DNA of 64,000 bases, from the NCBI RefSeq assembly GCF_017832355.1, contig NZ_JAFIBY010000005.1, positions 248,001-312,000 on the forward strand, given 5' to 3'. Below, in pieces: positions 42,252 through 52,548 of the stretch. Source of the stretch: Serratia sp. PL17 (GTDB lineage Bacteria > Pseudomonadota > Gammaproteobacteria > Enterobacterales > Enterobacteriaceae). Position 1 is the first letter of the stretch; every line of letters begins with the position of its first letter. The position numbers and the translations under genes were made by a program. The notes below the pieces were generated by a model. The model saw nothing but the letters and a program-made list of their open reading frames with translations. It did not search any database and was not told the origin of the DNA.

Positions 42252-42261
42252 GGGCACGACG

Positions 42262-42792
42262 ATGCGCATAGGCGAATACGATATCAGAGCACCGCTGATC
42301 CTCGGTGGTGACGACAGTGAAGCGGAAGCCTTTGGGGCTGCCGTCTGGTTGTGGATGCATTCGCCGATGCATCGCGATGCGCCGCTGCACACGCTACCGA
42401 CACTGTTGCTGCCGATCATCAAGCGACAACAATATGTGTTGGTTTCACAGCAAAATCAGCCGGTGTTTTTCCTCAGTTGGGCCTGGATGAGTCAAGACGC
42501 TGAAGCACGCTATTTGACGCAACCGGCAGTAAATATGCAAGAAAGTGACTGGAACAGCGGCGATCGCTTGTGGTTCTGCGACTGGATCGCGCCGTTCGGC
42601 CATACGCGGGAAATGCGTAATCTGATGGTCAGGGAGATATTCCCGCACCTGTGTGTACGGGCGTTGTATCACCGGGGGGCGCAACGCGGCAAACGCGTGG
42701 TGAACTTTAAAGGTGCACAGGTCAGCCATCAGCAAGCGCAGCAATGGTGGGCGGACCGCCCGTTAGCCGTCGAGCCATCAGAAATTCAATAA
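42262..42792 (+). CDS. cdiC: HlyC-type toxin-activating lysine acyltransferase (CdiC)
   Basis: Predicted to transfer a fatty acyl chain from acyl-ACP to lysines of the adjacent effector. 176 residues with the HlyC family hallmarks: WLWMHSPMHRDAP (His37 corresponds to HlyC His23), FFLSWAWMS, and SGDRLWFCDWIAPFG (Asp107 corresponds to HlyC Asp92). HlyC proteins normally serve RTX toxins; here it lies 10 bp after cdiB and 10 bp before cdiA, and no RTX gene is present, so CdiA is the only plausible substrate. HlyC-like genes are known in some CDI loci. Confidence 0.9.
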   Translation: MRIGEYDIRAPLILGGDDSEAEAFGAAVWLWMHSPMHRDAPLHTLPTLLLPIIKRQQYVLVSQQNQPVFFLSWAWMSQDAEARYLTQPAVNMQESDWNSGDRLWFCDWIAPFGHTREMRNLMVREIFPHLCVRALYHRGAQRGKRVVNFKGAQVSHQQAQQWWADRPLAVEPSEIQ

Positions 42793-42802
42793 GGACATTG
42801 CC

Positions 42803-45800
42803 ATGAACAAGAACCTGTATCGTATCGTTTTCAACAAAGCGCGTGGCATGCTGATGGTGGTGGCGGATATCGCCCGTTCCGGTCGTGCCGGGTCTGCTCG
42901 TTCACCGGGTCTGGGCCATACGCTGAGCCAGTGTATCGGCAAAATCAGCCCCGTTAGCTTCAGTTTACTGATAGCTCTGGGGGCTATACAGCCGGTGCAG
43001 GCAGCGATTATTGCCGACGGTAATGCGCCGGGTGGCCAGCAGCCGACCATCGTCAACAGCGCCAACGGTACGCCACAGGTCAATATCCAAACGCCAAGCG
43101 CCGGCGGGGTTTCTCGTAATACCTACAGCCAGTTTGATGTCGACAAGCAGGGCGCGATCCTCAACAACTCCCATAAAATGACCCAGACGCAGCAGGGCGG
43201 TTGGGTCGACGGTAACCCGTGGCTGGCGAAAGGTGAAGCCAAGGTGATCCTCAATGAGGTCAACTCCCGGGATCCGAGTCGCCTGAACGGTTATATCGAA
43301 GTGGCCGGCCAGCGTGCGCAAGTGGTTATCGCCAACCCGTCCGGCATTACCTGTAATGGCTGCGGCTTTATCAATGCCAACAGAGCCACCCTAACCACCG
43401 GCCAGGCGCAAATGAATAACGGCAACCTGACGGGCTTTAACGTTGAACGCGGCGAAGTGGTGGTTGAAGGTGCCGGTATGGACAGTTCACGGCAGGATTA
43501 TACCGAGATCATTGCGCGATCGACGAAGATCAACGCTGGGCTTTGGGCTAACGATCTTCAGGTCACGACCGGTCGCAACAAGGTCGATGCGGCGCATCAG
43601 CAGATCGACAAACAAGGTGACGATCCCGCTACACGCCCGCAATTGGCGGTAGACGTGGCGAAGTTGGGCGGTATGTATGCCGGTAAGATCCGCATGATCG
43701 GTACCGAAACCGGCGTCGGGGTGCGCAATGCCGGTAATATCGGCGCACAAGCCGGTAGCGTGGTGGTAACCGCCGACGGTCGTATTGAAAACAGCGGCAA
43801 AATCAGCAGCGGCGGCGACATGCAGCTGGCGTCGAAAGGCGGCGTCGGTAACAGCGGTTCGCTGTTTGCAGCAGGTAATGCTGGTGTCAGTAGTGAAAGG
43901 GATGTGCAAAATAGCGGCTCTATCGCCGCGCGCAATAATGTGCGCATCCAGGCAGCCAGCCTGAACAGCAGCAAAGGCAGTACGCTGGCAGCCGGTGTGC
44001 AGCAAGATGGCAAGCTGGGTGGCAGCGGCGAACTGGCGTTGACCACCAGCGGCAAACTGACCGCGCAGGGCCAAAATTTGGCGGCGGGTAATCTGCACGC
44101 TAATGGGCAGGGTATGGACATCAGCGGCAGCCGCACTGCTGCTACTCAAGTCACGCTGGATGCGGGGCCTGGGGACTTGACCACGGCCAATGCGCAGGTT
44201 GAAGCCACGCAGCAGCTGACGGCCAGCAGCGGCAAGTTCCTCAATAATGAGGGTGGCAAGCTGGCGGCGAATAAACTGGCGCTGAATGCACATGATTTGT
44301 CGAACCGGAAGGGCGAAATCACCCAGCTTGGCAGTGATGATTTAACGCTGAACCCACAGGGTAAATTGGATAATGCCGGCGGTCGCATCGCCAGTAACGG
44401 TAACGGGCTAACGTTGACGGCCGAGGCGATCGATAACCAGAGCGGTGAAATCGTACATGCGGGCAAAGGCTCGCTGGCGGTGAATACTGGCCGCCTGCAG
44501 GGCGATAGCGGCAAACTGCTGTCCAACGGCCAGCTCAGTATGCAGGGTGGCGACTACGTGCTGGACGGCGGCACGACATCGGCGCAGCACATCGCGTTGG
44601 ATGCCGGGAGCCTGTCTAACCGCAAGGGGCAACTGGTACAGAGCGGCACGGGTGAAATGCGCCTTAGCACCAGGAAGGGGATCGATAATCAGGACGGCCA
44701 ACTGGCGGCCAACGGCAATGTAACGCTGAATGCCGCGCAGTTAAATAACCAGAGCGGCAAAGTGATTGCCGCGCAGGACGGCAGCCTGAAGGCTCAGGTC
44801 AGTGGTGCCATCGATAATCGACAGGGGCAACTGGCGGCCAGCGGCAACACGCAGCTGCAGGCGGACAAGCTGGATAACCGCAAAGGGCTGGTTTCTGCCG
44901 CGACGGGCAGCGCTGAGGTGGCGGCGCGACAGGCGCTGGATAATCACGGTGGTCGTATCGAGGCCAAACAGGCCCTACAACTGACCGGTGCCGGGCTGGA
45001 AAATCAGGCCGGGCAGGTGGTAGGTGGTGCGCTTTCACTGGCGTTCGGCAAGGGCGCGCTGAACAACCAGCAGGGCATTATCGCCGCCACAGGCGATCTG
45101 AGCCTGAGCAGTGGAGCGCTGACCAATGACGGCGGCCTGCTGCAATCTGCCGGCAACATGCATCTTGACACCCAGGGCGCAGCATTGAGCAACCGCCTGA
45201 GCGGTGAGACCGGCGGTATCCTCAGCCAGGGTACGTTGACTATCCACAGTGGTGCGCTGGACAACACCCAGGGCATGCTGGTGGGCGCGCGCGCGACCGA
45301 TCTGTTCACCGGAACGCTCGATAACAGCAAAGGCACGTTGGTCGGCAAGCAAACACTGAACATCAACAGCCTGGCGCTGACTAACGACGGCGGTCTATTG
45401 CAGGCGGGTGGCGATGCGCGCATCGATACTCAGGGCCAGGCCTTGAGCAACCTCGACAGCGGCAAGAATGGCGGGATCAGCAGCCTGGGCAAACTGGCGA
45501 TCACCAGCGGTAACGTGAATAACCAGGCCGGCTTTATCGCCAGTTCAGGTGACCTGCAACTGCATGGCGATCAACTGGATAACCGCCGCGGCACGCTGGC
45601 TTCCGAGAAGCAACTGTCGGCGACCACCAAGGTGACCAATAATCAGGGGGGGGCGATTAAATCCGGCCAGGATATGGTGCTGAACGCCGAAGAATTGCTG
45701 GATAACAGTAATCTGGGGGTGATTGGCGCAGGCAAAAAACTGCAGTTGGACAGCGCGCACCTGGTGAACGATCGGGGCACCTTGGTCAGCGCCGATGCGG

Positions 45801-48800
45801 CGAAGATTAACGTTGGCCTGCTGGAAAATCGCGCGGGCCAATTGGCGGCACAGACGGCGCTGGAGCTGCATGGCAACAGCCTCAATAACAACGACGGTGG
45901 CTTGATCCAGAGCGGTGGAGGGTTAGATCTGACTGTCGCTCGGCTGACTAATGCCAACAGCGGTGACAAAGGCGGCATCACCAGCCAGGGCGCTATGACC
46001 CTTACCACTGGTGTGTTCGATAACGGCCAGGGCGTAGTCATCGCCGGTAAAGGCTTGCAGCTTGACGCCGAAGCGCTGTTGAACGGTGGCGGCAAACTGG
46101 TTGCGCAACAGGCATTGGTGCTGAATACCACCGGCGCGGGCGGCCTGAATAATCAGAGTGGCCTGGTGCAGTCGGGCGGTGATATGCGCGTCGACACCCA
46201 CGGACAGTTGTTGGATAACCTGAACGGCACCTTGCACAGCTTAGGCGAGTTGCAACTCAGCAGCGGTGACCTCAATAACCAGGGCGGTACGTTGGGCGCC
46301 AAAGGCGATTTCACCCTGACGGCACTGAAACTGGACAACAGTAACGGCGGGCGGATCATCGGTGAGAAGGCGGTCCGGCTTGCCAGCGCGGGTTTGGATA
46401 ACCGTAACGGGCAAATTCAGGCGGTCGGCAATCTGTTGCTGGACAGCGCGCAGGGGCTTATCGACAACGCTCTGGGGCTGATCCGCAGCGGTGCTACCGT
46501 GACGCTTAATGCGTTGCAGTTCATCAACGACGGCACCAAGGCGGAAAATAAAGGGCTGGAAGGCCAATCCGTAGCGCTTAACACCGGTTCGTTAAGCAAC
46601 CGTGGTGGCAGCATTCTGGCTAACCAACAACTCACCCTGACCAACGGTGGGCAGTTGGATAATACCGCTGGCCAACTGGCAGCGAGTGAAAACCTGCAGT
46701 TGCAGGGGGCAGGGCTTAATCTTCTGAACACCGGCGGCACGATCAAAGCCGGTAAGCTGCTGGACATCAATGCAGCAGCGGTCGGTGGCGACGGGCAATT
46801 GCTGTCGTTGGGCGATATCAATCTGGTCAGCGCACAGGGCATCAATAACAGCGGTGAGATGATTGCCAACGGTAATTTCAACTTCACCACGCCGGGCGAT
46901 GTGACCAACAGCGGCAAACTGCTGGCGGGTGCGAAGCTGGATCTGCACGCCAATAACCTGTTTAACGCCGTCAGCGGCGAGATCAACGCCGGGCAGGATT
47001 GGCTGACGGTGAACGGCACCCTGACCAACTACGGTCTGATCGATGGCAAGCACACCCTGCTGACGGCCAACACGTTGAATAACATCGGCACCGGCCGTAT
47101 TTATGGCGACGCCATCGGCGTGCAAACTGCGACCTTCAACAACCTGGCGGAGAACGGCACCGCCGCGACGCTAGCCGGGCGCGAGCGGGTGGATATCGGC
47201 ACCCAAACGCTGAATAACGACGATCACGGGTTGATTTACAGCGGTGGCGATATGGCCATTGGCGGATTGTTGGATGCCAACTCTCTGGCCAGTGGTCAGG
47301 CAGGCACCATTAACAATCACAGCTCGACCATTGAATCTGCGGGCAACATGGCTATATCGGCTGGGCAGATCAATAACGTCAACGACCGTTTCAGTACCGA
47401 ATTGGTCACCGTTTCCAACGAAAAAGTCACCGAGTACCAGCAGTCGGGCGATCCGGTGCGCTGGAAAGCAGGGGAAGAGGGCGTCTTTGTTGACCGCAAT
47501 TCATCAGACTCGTTGCTGAACCTGAACACCCCCGGGAAGACCGGTCATAACAACGACAGATTCAGCCAATACGACTACAACCGAAGGGTGCAGGAAACCC
47601 AGATCAAGGAAAGCGATCCGGCCAAAATCATTGCGGGCGGCGACATGGCGATCAACGCCGGGCATCTGCTGAACGACAAGAGCCAGGTGATCGCGGGGGG
47701 GACGCTGGCGATTAACGCCGGCAGTGTGGATAACGTGGCGGTACCGGGCCAGCGCCTGACCACCGACGTCGGCGAAGTGACCAGCTACTACCGCATCAAG
47801 AAGAAAGGGAAAGACAAGCAGGGGCACGATGCCACGGCTTATACGCCGCCGACCACCATTCAGACCATTGCACTGAAACCGAGCCAACTGATTGACCACG
47901 GCCAGGTGGCAGGCAACCCGATCGCCATTGCACCGCTGACGCAGCAGGGCACCAATACCGCCATCGGCGCTGCTGGTGGGGTCAATGCGGTGGTCACCGG
48001 CACCGATATTTCCGCTGGAATGCAGACCATCGGCAGCGGTGCGCTGCCGGTGATTCAAGCGGTGGCACTGCAACCGGGCCAGCAGTTCGAAGTCGCCAAC
48101 AAGGTTAATAGCCAACAGGGTGACGCGGCAGACAGCGTGGTGCGTATTGTCGGGCCAGACACCCGCTTGCCAGACAACAGCCTGTTCAAGACCAATCCGG
48201 CACCGGGTGGTCAGTACCTGGTGGAGACCGATCCGCGTTTCACCAACCAAAAAGCCTGGTTGGGTTCGGATTACATGTTGGCTAAAGCGACCAATAACCC
48301 GGACAACGTGCTGAAGCGCCTGGGTGACGGTTACTACGAGCAGCGGCTGATCCGTGAACAGGTGATCAATCTGACCGGCCAGCGCTATCTGGACGGTTAC
48401 AACAACGACGAAGAACAGTTTAAGGCGCTGATGGATCAGGGGTTGGCTTTCAGTCAGCAATATAACCTGAAGGTCGGCGTGGCGCTGACGCCAGAGCAAA
48501 TGGGGCTGTTGACCAAAGACATCGTTTGGTTGGTGAATGCCAAAGTCACCCTGCCGGACGGCAGCCAGCAAAACGTACTGGTGCCGCAGGTGTATGCCCG
48601 CATGCAACCGGGCGATCTGGACGGTTCCGGTGCGTTGATTGCCGGGCGTAACGTTAACCTCAACCTGGGCGAAGGCCTGTTCAACAGCGGCCATATCGCC
48701 GGGCGTGAAGTGGTGAAACTGAGTGCCGCCAATATCACCAACGTGGCGGGCAACATTCAGGGGGCTGACGTTGGCCTGATTGCTCGTACCGACATCAACA

Positions 48801-51800
48801 ATATCGGTGGGGTGATCCAGGGCAACAACGCGCTGCTGGCCAACGCCGGACGTGACATCAATGCCATCAGCACCACCCGAACGGCGCAGAGCGTTAACGG
48901 TGCCAACAGCTTCGAGCGCACCAACATCGACAGCGTGGCGGGCATGTACGTGCAGGGGGCCGACGGCAAGCTGATGCTGCACGCCGGTCGCGACATCAAA
49001 CTGGATGCGGCGCAGGTGGTCAATAGCGGTGAGAACGGCCAAACGGTGCTGAATGCCGGACGCGATCTCACCCTGAATACGGTGACTACCGCCAGCCGCG
49101 ACACCCTGGTTTGGGATGGCGACAACAGCCTGAAACAGGGCAACAGCCAGCAGGTAGGCAGCGAAGTGGTGGGCAAAGGGGCCGTAACCCTCAACGCGGG
49201 GAACGATATCACTGCCCATGCGGCAACGGTTTCTGCCGGCGATGCATTGAACCTCAATGCCGGTCATGACATCAATATTCTCAGCGGTGAGAACACCCTC
49301 GATCTGGACGAGCGCCACAAGGTGACCGGTGGTAACGGCCTGATGTCGAAAACCACCACCACCACCCGCGACACCCTGGATCGCCAGACCGTGCAGGGCA
49401 GCACCCTGAGCGGCGACAGCATTAATGTGTTGGCGGGCAACGATCTGCGGGTACAGGGCAGCAGCGTGGCCGGGACTCAGGATGTGAAACTGCTGGCAGG
49501 TAACGATCTGAGCATCACCGGTGCGACCGAAAGCAACAGCGAACTGCACCTCAAGCAGGAGAAAAAATCCGGCCTGATGAGCAGCGGCGGCATCGGCATC
49601 AGCTACGGCACCGAAAGCCTGAAAACCACGGACACCGCACAGGGGCTGACCAATCAGGGCAGCACCGTCGGTAGCGTAAACGGCAATGTCACCCTGGGGG
49701 CCGGCAATAATCTGGCGGTGACCGGCTCCGAGCTGGTGGCCGGCAAGGACATGGCGCTGAGCGGCAAGAATGTGTCGGTGACGCAGGCGCAGGATGAAAA
49801 CAGCCAGACCCACAAGGTTGAGCAGAAAAAATCCGGCCTGACGCTGGCGCTTTCCGGTACGGTCGGCAGTGCGCTGAACACCGCGGTAGAAACCTCGCAA
49901 CAGGCAAAATCCACTGACGACAGCCGCCTGGCGGCACTGCAGGGTACCAAAGCGGCGTTGAGCGGTGTGCAGGCCGTGCAGGCTGCGCGTTTGGCGCAGG
50001 CACAGGGCGCGGATCCGGCCAATAACAACATGGTGGGGATCAGCATTTCCTATGGCTCCCAGTCTTCCACCTCTACTCAAAACAGCGGGCAGAGCACCGC
50101 GCAGGGCAGCAGCCTGACGGCGGGCAACAACCTGAGCATCACCGCGAGCGGCAACGGCGTGAAGGGCCAGGACGGCGACATTCTGGTGCAGGGCAGCCAA
50201 CTGCAAGCGGGCAAAGACGTGACCCTGAACGCCAACCGCGACGTGAACCTGCTTTCCGCCAAAAACACCCAGTATCTGGACGGCAAGAACGAGAGCCAGG
50301 GCGGTACGCTGGGCGTGGGTATCGGTGTCGGGTCCGGCGGCATTGGGCTGAGCGTTTCCGCCAGCGTCAACAAGGGCAAAGGCAACGAGAAAGGCAACGG
50401 CACCAGCCACACCGAAACCACGGTTAACGCCGGTAATCAGGTCAACATTATCAGCGGGCGCGATACCAACCTGATCGGTGCACAGGTCACCGGCGAATCG
50501 GTCAAGGCCGACGTGGGCCGCAACCTGCTGCTGGAAAGCCAGCAGGACAGCGATCGTTACGATTCCAAACAGCAGAACGCCAGCGCCGGCGGCAGCTTCA
50601 CCTTTGGCTCCATGACAGGTTCAGGCAGCATCAGCCTGAGCAAAGACAAGATGCACAGCAATTACGACAGCGTGCAGGAGCAGACGGGTATCTTCGCCGG
50701 TAAAGGTGGCTTTGACCTGACGGTGGGCGAGCACACCCAGCTTAACGGCGCGGTGATCGGCAGCACCGCCACGGCGGATAAAAACAAACTCGATACCGGC
50801 ACGCTGGGCTTTAAGGACATCCACAATCAGGCGGACTTCGAGGTAGAACACCAGAGCGTGGGCATCAGCTCCGGCGGCAGCATCGGCAGCCAGTTCGCCG
50901 GCAACATGGCCAACGGCCTGCTGGTGGGCGCCAACAACAGCGGACACGACAGCTCCACCACCAAATCTGCGGTGAGTGACGGCACCATCATCATCCGCGA
51001 TCAGGACAAACAGACGCAGAACGTCAACGATCTGAGCCGCGACGTCGAGCACGCCAACCAGACGTTAAGCCCGATCTTCGACAAAGAGAAAGAGCAGAAA
51101 CGGTTGCAGCAGGCACAGCTGATCGGCGAGATCGGCAATCAGGCGATGGACATTGCGCGGACGGAGGGGGATATCCGCTCCATCAATGCGGGCAAGGCAG
51201 AGCTAGCGAAGAAAGGGATCAAAGAGCCGGAGAAAGGGGCTGACAAGGAAGAGTGGAAAGCCTACAACGAGAAGTTGCACGCGACAGACAGTTACAAAGC
51301 GACGCAGAAAGAGTGGGGTACTGGCAGCTCAGTTCAAAAAGGCATGCAGGCGGCCACGGCGGCGATTCAGGGGCTGGCGGGCAACAATCTTGCGCAGGCG
51401 ATGGCCGGGGGGCTTAGCCCTTATGCGGCCGGGGTCATCAAGGCGATGACGACCAATGCTGACGGCAGCACCAACGTTGCGGCGAACGCGATGGCGCATG
51501 CGGTGTGGGGGGCGGTAGCGGCCAAAGCCAGCGGTAACAGCGCCCTGGCGGGGGCAGCCGGTGCGGCCAGCGGGGAACTGATGGCGCGCTACATAGCGGG
51601 TGAGCTTTACCCGGATGTGAAGCCCGAAAACCTGACGGAAGACCAAAAACAGACCCTGAGTGCGCTGGGAACATTAGCCGCAGGGCTGGCCGGCGGACTG
51701 GTGGGTGACGGTACTGCGGATGCAGTGGCCGGTGCGCAAAGCGGCAAGAATGCGGTTGAGAATAATGCGCTGAGTGATATTGTACAGGCGCAGTCTGAAG

Positions 51801-52543
51801 GTAAAACGCTGGAGCAGAAAGCTGGTGAGTACGTTGAGGCTGAAAACGAGCGCTATAAGAAGGTAAACTGCGGCGGAATGAGCGCCGAAGCCTGCTCGGT
51901 GAAGATGTACACGGAACGGCGTGAAGCGTTGAAAGATATGGTGTCAACGGGTGCAGATTTTGTACCGGTGGTGGGTACTATAAAAAGTGCAGCGGAGGCA
52001 CAGTCAGCACTGGATTATCTCAACGTGGCCGCTTCCCTTATACCGGGAGAGCGTGTTGCAGCGGGTGTGCTGAAAGCGGCAGAGAAAGCGCTGGCTAAAG
52101 GGGATGTTGCTGAAGCTTCGACACTGATTAATAAGGCCAGTGATGAGATAGCAACCACAATACGCCCAGGTCATAGGCAATCAGAAATTGATGTAGGTAA
52201 AGATCTCGGTGACGGATGGCGTGAGCAAGTCAGCTTCAAGGATGGTAAAGAAGTTCCCTACGGTACAAAAGGTGGGGTTCGCCCTGACTGGTGTAAGGGG
52301 AATGTCTGTAGTGTTGAAGTGAAGAACTATAACATTGCGACTAATCAGAGCGGGCTGATCAATAATGTGTCTAAACAGGCGATCCAGCGTGCTGAGAATT
52401 TACCGACAGGAATGCAGCAGCGAGTCATTATTGATGTGCGTGGGCAAAGTGTGTCAGTAGAGCAAGAGAGAGCAATTATTAAAGGAATTGTCCAGAAATC
52501 TAATGGTGCTATCGATCCAGCTGCAATTGAATTCAAAAGGTAA
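42803..52543 (+). CDS. cdiA: Contact-dependent growth inhibition effector CdiA
   Basis: Giant secreted effector, 3246 residues. N-terminal extended signal peptide region (MNKNLYRIVFNKARGMLMVV) with cleavage near A67; TPS secretion domain about 70-320 with NPSG at 178-181; FHA-1 type repeats to about 1530; a Tyr/Pro-containing middle (1530-1960); FHA-2 repeats about 1960-2650; pretoxin region; VENN at 2985-2988. The 262-residue CT has a Cys-bearing entry part (VNCGGMSAEACS) and a toxin from about 3123. It shows Glu3128, then PD (3161-3162), nine residues, and E3172-V-K3174, a PD-(D/E)XK nuclease signature. Ribosome site AAGGA. Confidence 0.93.
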   Translation: MNKNLYRIVFNKARGMLMVVADIARSGRAGSARSPGLGHTLSQCIGKISPVSFSLLIALGAIQPVQAAIIADGNAPGGQQPTIVNSANGTPQVNIQTPSAGGVSRNTYSQFDVDKQGAILNNSHKMTQTQQGGWVDGNPWLAKGEAKVILNEVNSRDPSRLNGYIEVAGQRAQVVIANPSGITCNGCGFINANRATLTTGQAQMNNGNLTGFNVERGEVVVEGAGMDSSRQDYTEIIARSTKINAGLWANDLQVTTGRNKVDAAHQQIDKQGDDPATRPQLAVDVAKLGGMYAGKIRMIGTETGVGVRNAGNIGAQAGSVVVTADGRIENSGKISSGGDMQLASKGGVGNSGSLFAAGNAGVSSERDVQNSGSIAARNNVRIQAASLNSSKGSTLAAGVQQDGKLGGSGELALTTSGKLTAQGQNLAAGNLHANGQGMDISGSRTAATQVTLDAGPGDLTTANAQVEATQQLTASSGKFLNNEGGKLAANKLALNAHDLSNRKGEITQLGSDDLTLNPQGKLDNAGGRIASNGNGLTLTAEAIDNQSGEIVHAGKGSLAVNTGRLQGDSGKLLSNGQLSMQGGDYVLDGGTTSAQHIALDAGSLSNRKGQLVQSGTGEMRLSTRKGIDNQDGQLAANGNVTLNAAQLNNQSGKVIAAQDGSLKAQVSGAIDNRQGQLAASGNTQLQADKLDNRKGLVSAATGSAEVAARQALDNHGGRIEAKQALQLTGAGLENQAGQVVGGALSLAFGKGALNNQQGIIAATGDLSLSSGALTNDGGLLQSAGNMHLDTQGAALSNRLSGETGGILSQGTLTIHSGALDNTQGMLVGARATDLFTGTLDNSKGTLVGKQTLNINSLALTNDGGLLQAGGDARIDTQGQALSNLDSGKNGGISSLGKLAITSGNVNNQAGFIASSGDLQLHGDQLDNRRGTLASEKQLSATTKVTNNQGGAIKSGQDMVLNAEELLDNSNLGVIGAGKKLQLDSAHLVNDRGTLVSADAAKINVGLLENRAGQLAAQTALELHGNSLNNNDGGLIQSGGGLDLTVARLTNANSGDKGGITSQGAMTLTTGVFDNGQGVVIAGKGLQLDAEALLNGGGKLVAQQALVLNTTGAGGLNNQSGLVQSGGDMRVDTHGQLLDNLNGTLHSLGELQLSSGDLNNQGGTLGAKGDFTLTALKLDNSNGGRIIGEKAVRLASAGLDNRNGQIQAVGNLLLDSAQGLIDNALGLIRSGATVTLNALQFINDGTKAENKGLEGQSVALNTGSLSNRGGSILANQQLTLTNGGQLDNTAGQLAASENLQLQGAGLNLLNTGGTIKAGKLLDINAAAVGGDGQLLSLGDINLVSAQGINNSGEMIANGNFNFTTPGDVTNSGKLLAGAKLDLHANNLFNAVSGEINAGQDWLTVNGTLTNYGLIDGKHTLLTANTLNNIGTGRIYGDAIGVQTATFNNLAENGTAATLAGRERVDIGTQTLNNDDHGLIYSGGDMAIGGLLDANSLASGQAGTINNHSSTIESAGNMAISAGQINNVNDRFSTELVTVSNEKVTEYQQSGDPVRWKAGEEGVFVDRNSSDSLLNLNTPGKTGHNNDRFSQYDYNRRVQETQIKESDPAKIIAGGDMAINAGHLLNDKSQVIAGGTLAINAGSVDNVAVPGQRLTTDVGEVTSYYRIKKKGKDKQGHDATAYTPPTTIQTIALKPSQLIDHGQVAGNPIAIAPLTQQGTNTAIGAAGGVNAVVTGTDISAGMQTIGSGALPVIQAVALQPGQQFEVANKVNSQQGDAADSVVRIVGPDTRLPDNSLFKTNPAPGGQYLVETDPRFTNQKAWLGSDYMLAKATNNPDNVLKRLGDGYYEQRLIREQVINLTGQRYLDGYNNDEEQFKALMDQGLAFSQQYNLKVGVALTPEQMGLLTKDIVWLVNAKVTLPDGSQQNVLVPQVYARMQPGDLDGSGALIAGRNVNLNLGEGLFNSGHIAGREVVKLSAANITNVAGNIQGADVGLIARTDINNIGGVIQGNNALLANAGRDINAISTTRTAQSVNGANSFERTNIDSVAGMYVQGADGKLMLHAGRDIKLDAAQVVNSGENGQTVLNAGRDLTLNTVTTASRDTLVWDGDNSLKQGNSQQVGSEVVGKGAVTLNAGNDITAHAATVSAGDALNLNAGHDINILSGENTLDLDERHKVTGGNGLMSKTTTTTRDTLDRQTVQGSTLSGDSINVLAGNDLRVQGSSVAGTQDVKLLAGNDLSITGATESNSELHLKQEKKSGLMSSGGIGISYGTESLKTTDTAQGLTNQGSTVGSVNGNVTLGAGNNLAVTGSELVAGKDMALSGKNVSVTQAQDENSQTHKVEQKKSGLTLALSGTVGSALNTAVETSQQAKSTDDSRLAALQGTKAALSGVQAVQAARLAQAQGADPANNNMVGISISYGSQSSTSTQNSGQSTAQGSSLTAGNNLSITASGNGVKGQDGDILVQGSQLQAGKDVTLNANRDVNLLSAKNTQYLDGKNESQGGTLGVGIGVGSGGIGLSVSASVNKGKGNEKGNGTSHTETTVNAGNQVNIISGRDTNLIGAQVTGESVKADVGRNLLLESQQDSDRYDSKQQNASAGGSFTFGSMTGSGSISLSKDKMHSNYDSVQEQTGIFAGKGGFDLTVGEHTQLNGAVIGSTATADKNKLDTGTLGFKDIHNQADFEVEHQSVGISSGGSIGSQFAGNMANGLLVGANNSGHDSSTTKSAVSDGTIIIRDQDKQTQNVNDLSRDVEHANQTLSPIFDKEKEQKRLQQAQLIGEIGNQAMDIARTEGDIRSINAGKAELAKKGIKEPEKGADKEEWKAYNEKLHATDSYKATQKEWGTGSSVQKGMQAATAAIQGLAGNNLAQAMAGGLSPYAAGVIKAMTTNADGSTNVAANAMAHAVWGAVAAKASGNSALAGAAGAASGELMARYIAGELYPDVKPENLTEDQKQTLSALGTLAAGLAGGLVGDGTADAVAGAQSGKNAVENNALSDIVQAQSEGKTLEQKAGEYVEAENERYKKVNCGGMSAEACSVKMYTERREALKDMVSTGADFVPVVGTIKSAAEAQSALDYLNVAASLIPGERVAAGVLKAAEKALAKGDVAEASTLINKASDEIATTIRPGHRQSEIDVGKDLGDGWREQVSFKDGKEVPYGTKGGVRPDWCKGNVCSVEVKNYNIATNQSGLINNVSKQAIQRAENLPTGMQQRVIIDVRGQSVSVEQERAIIKGIVQKSNGAIDPAAIEFKR
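50611..51162 (+). repeat. 552-bp direct repeat, copy within cdiA
   Basis: Matches 54211-54762 at exactly 3600 bp offset with 7 mismatches in 552 bp (98.7%), by line-by-line comparison. It lies in the FHA-2/pretoxin part of cdiA, upstream of the toxin-coding end. Identity ends abruptly at 51163. Confidence 0.97.
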
Positions 52544-52548
52544 CTTGC

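Noticed and set aside
47504-50410. 968-codon open frame on the minus strand inside cdiA
   Set aside because: It lies wholly antisense to the repeat region of cdiA, where periodic GC-rich repeats suppress stops in other frames. The translation is low-complexity and His/Gly/Ala-rich, with no domain or ribosome site.
42803-52543. Filamentous haemagglutinin adhesin rather than CDI effector
   Set aside because: ESPR/TPS/FHA features alone would fit, but VENN, a compact nuclease-like C-terminus, an adjacent AT-rich small gene and an orphan CT cassette point to CDI.
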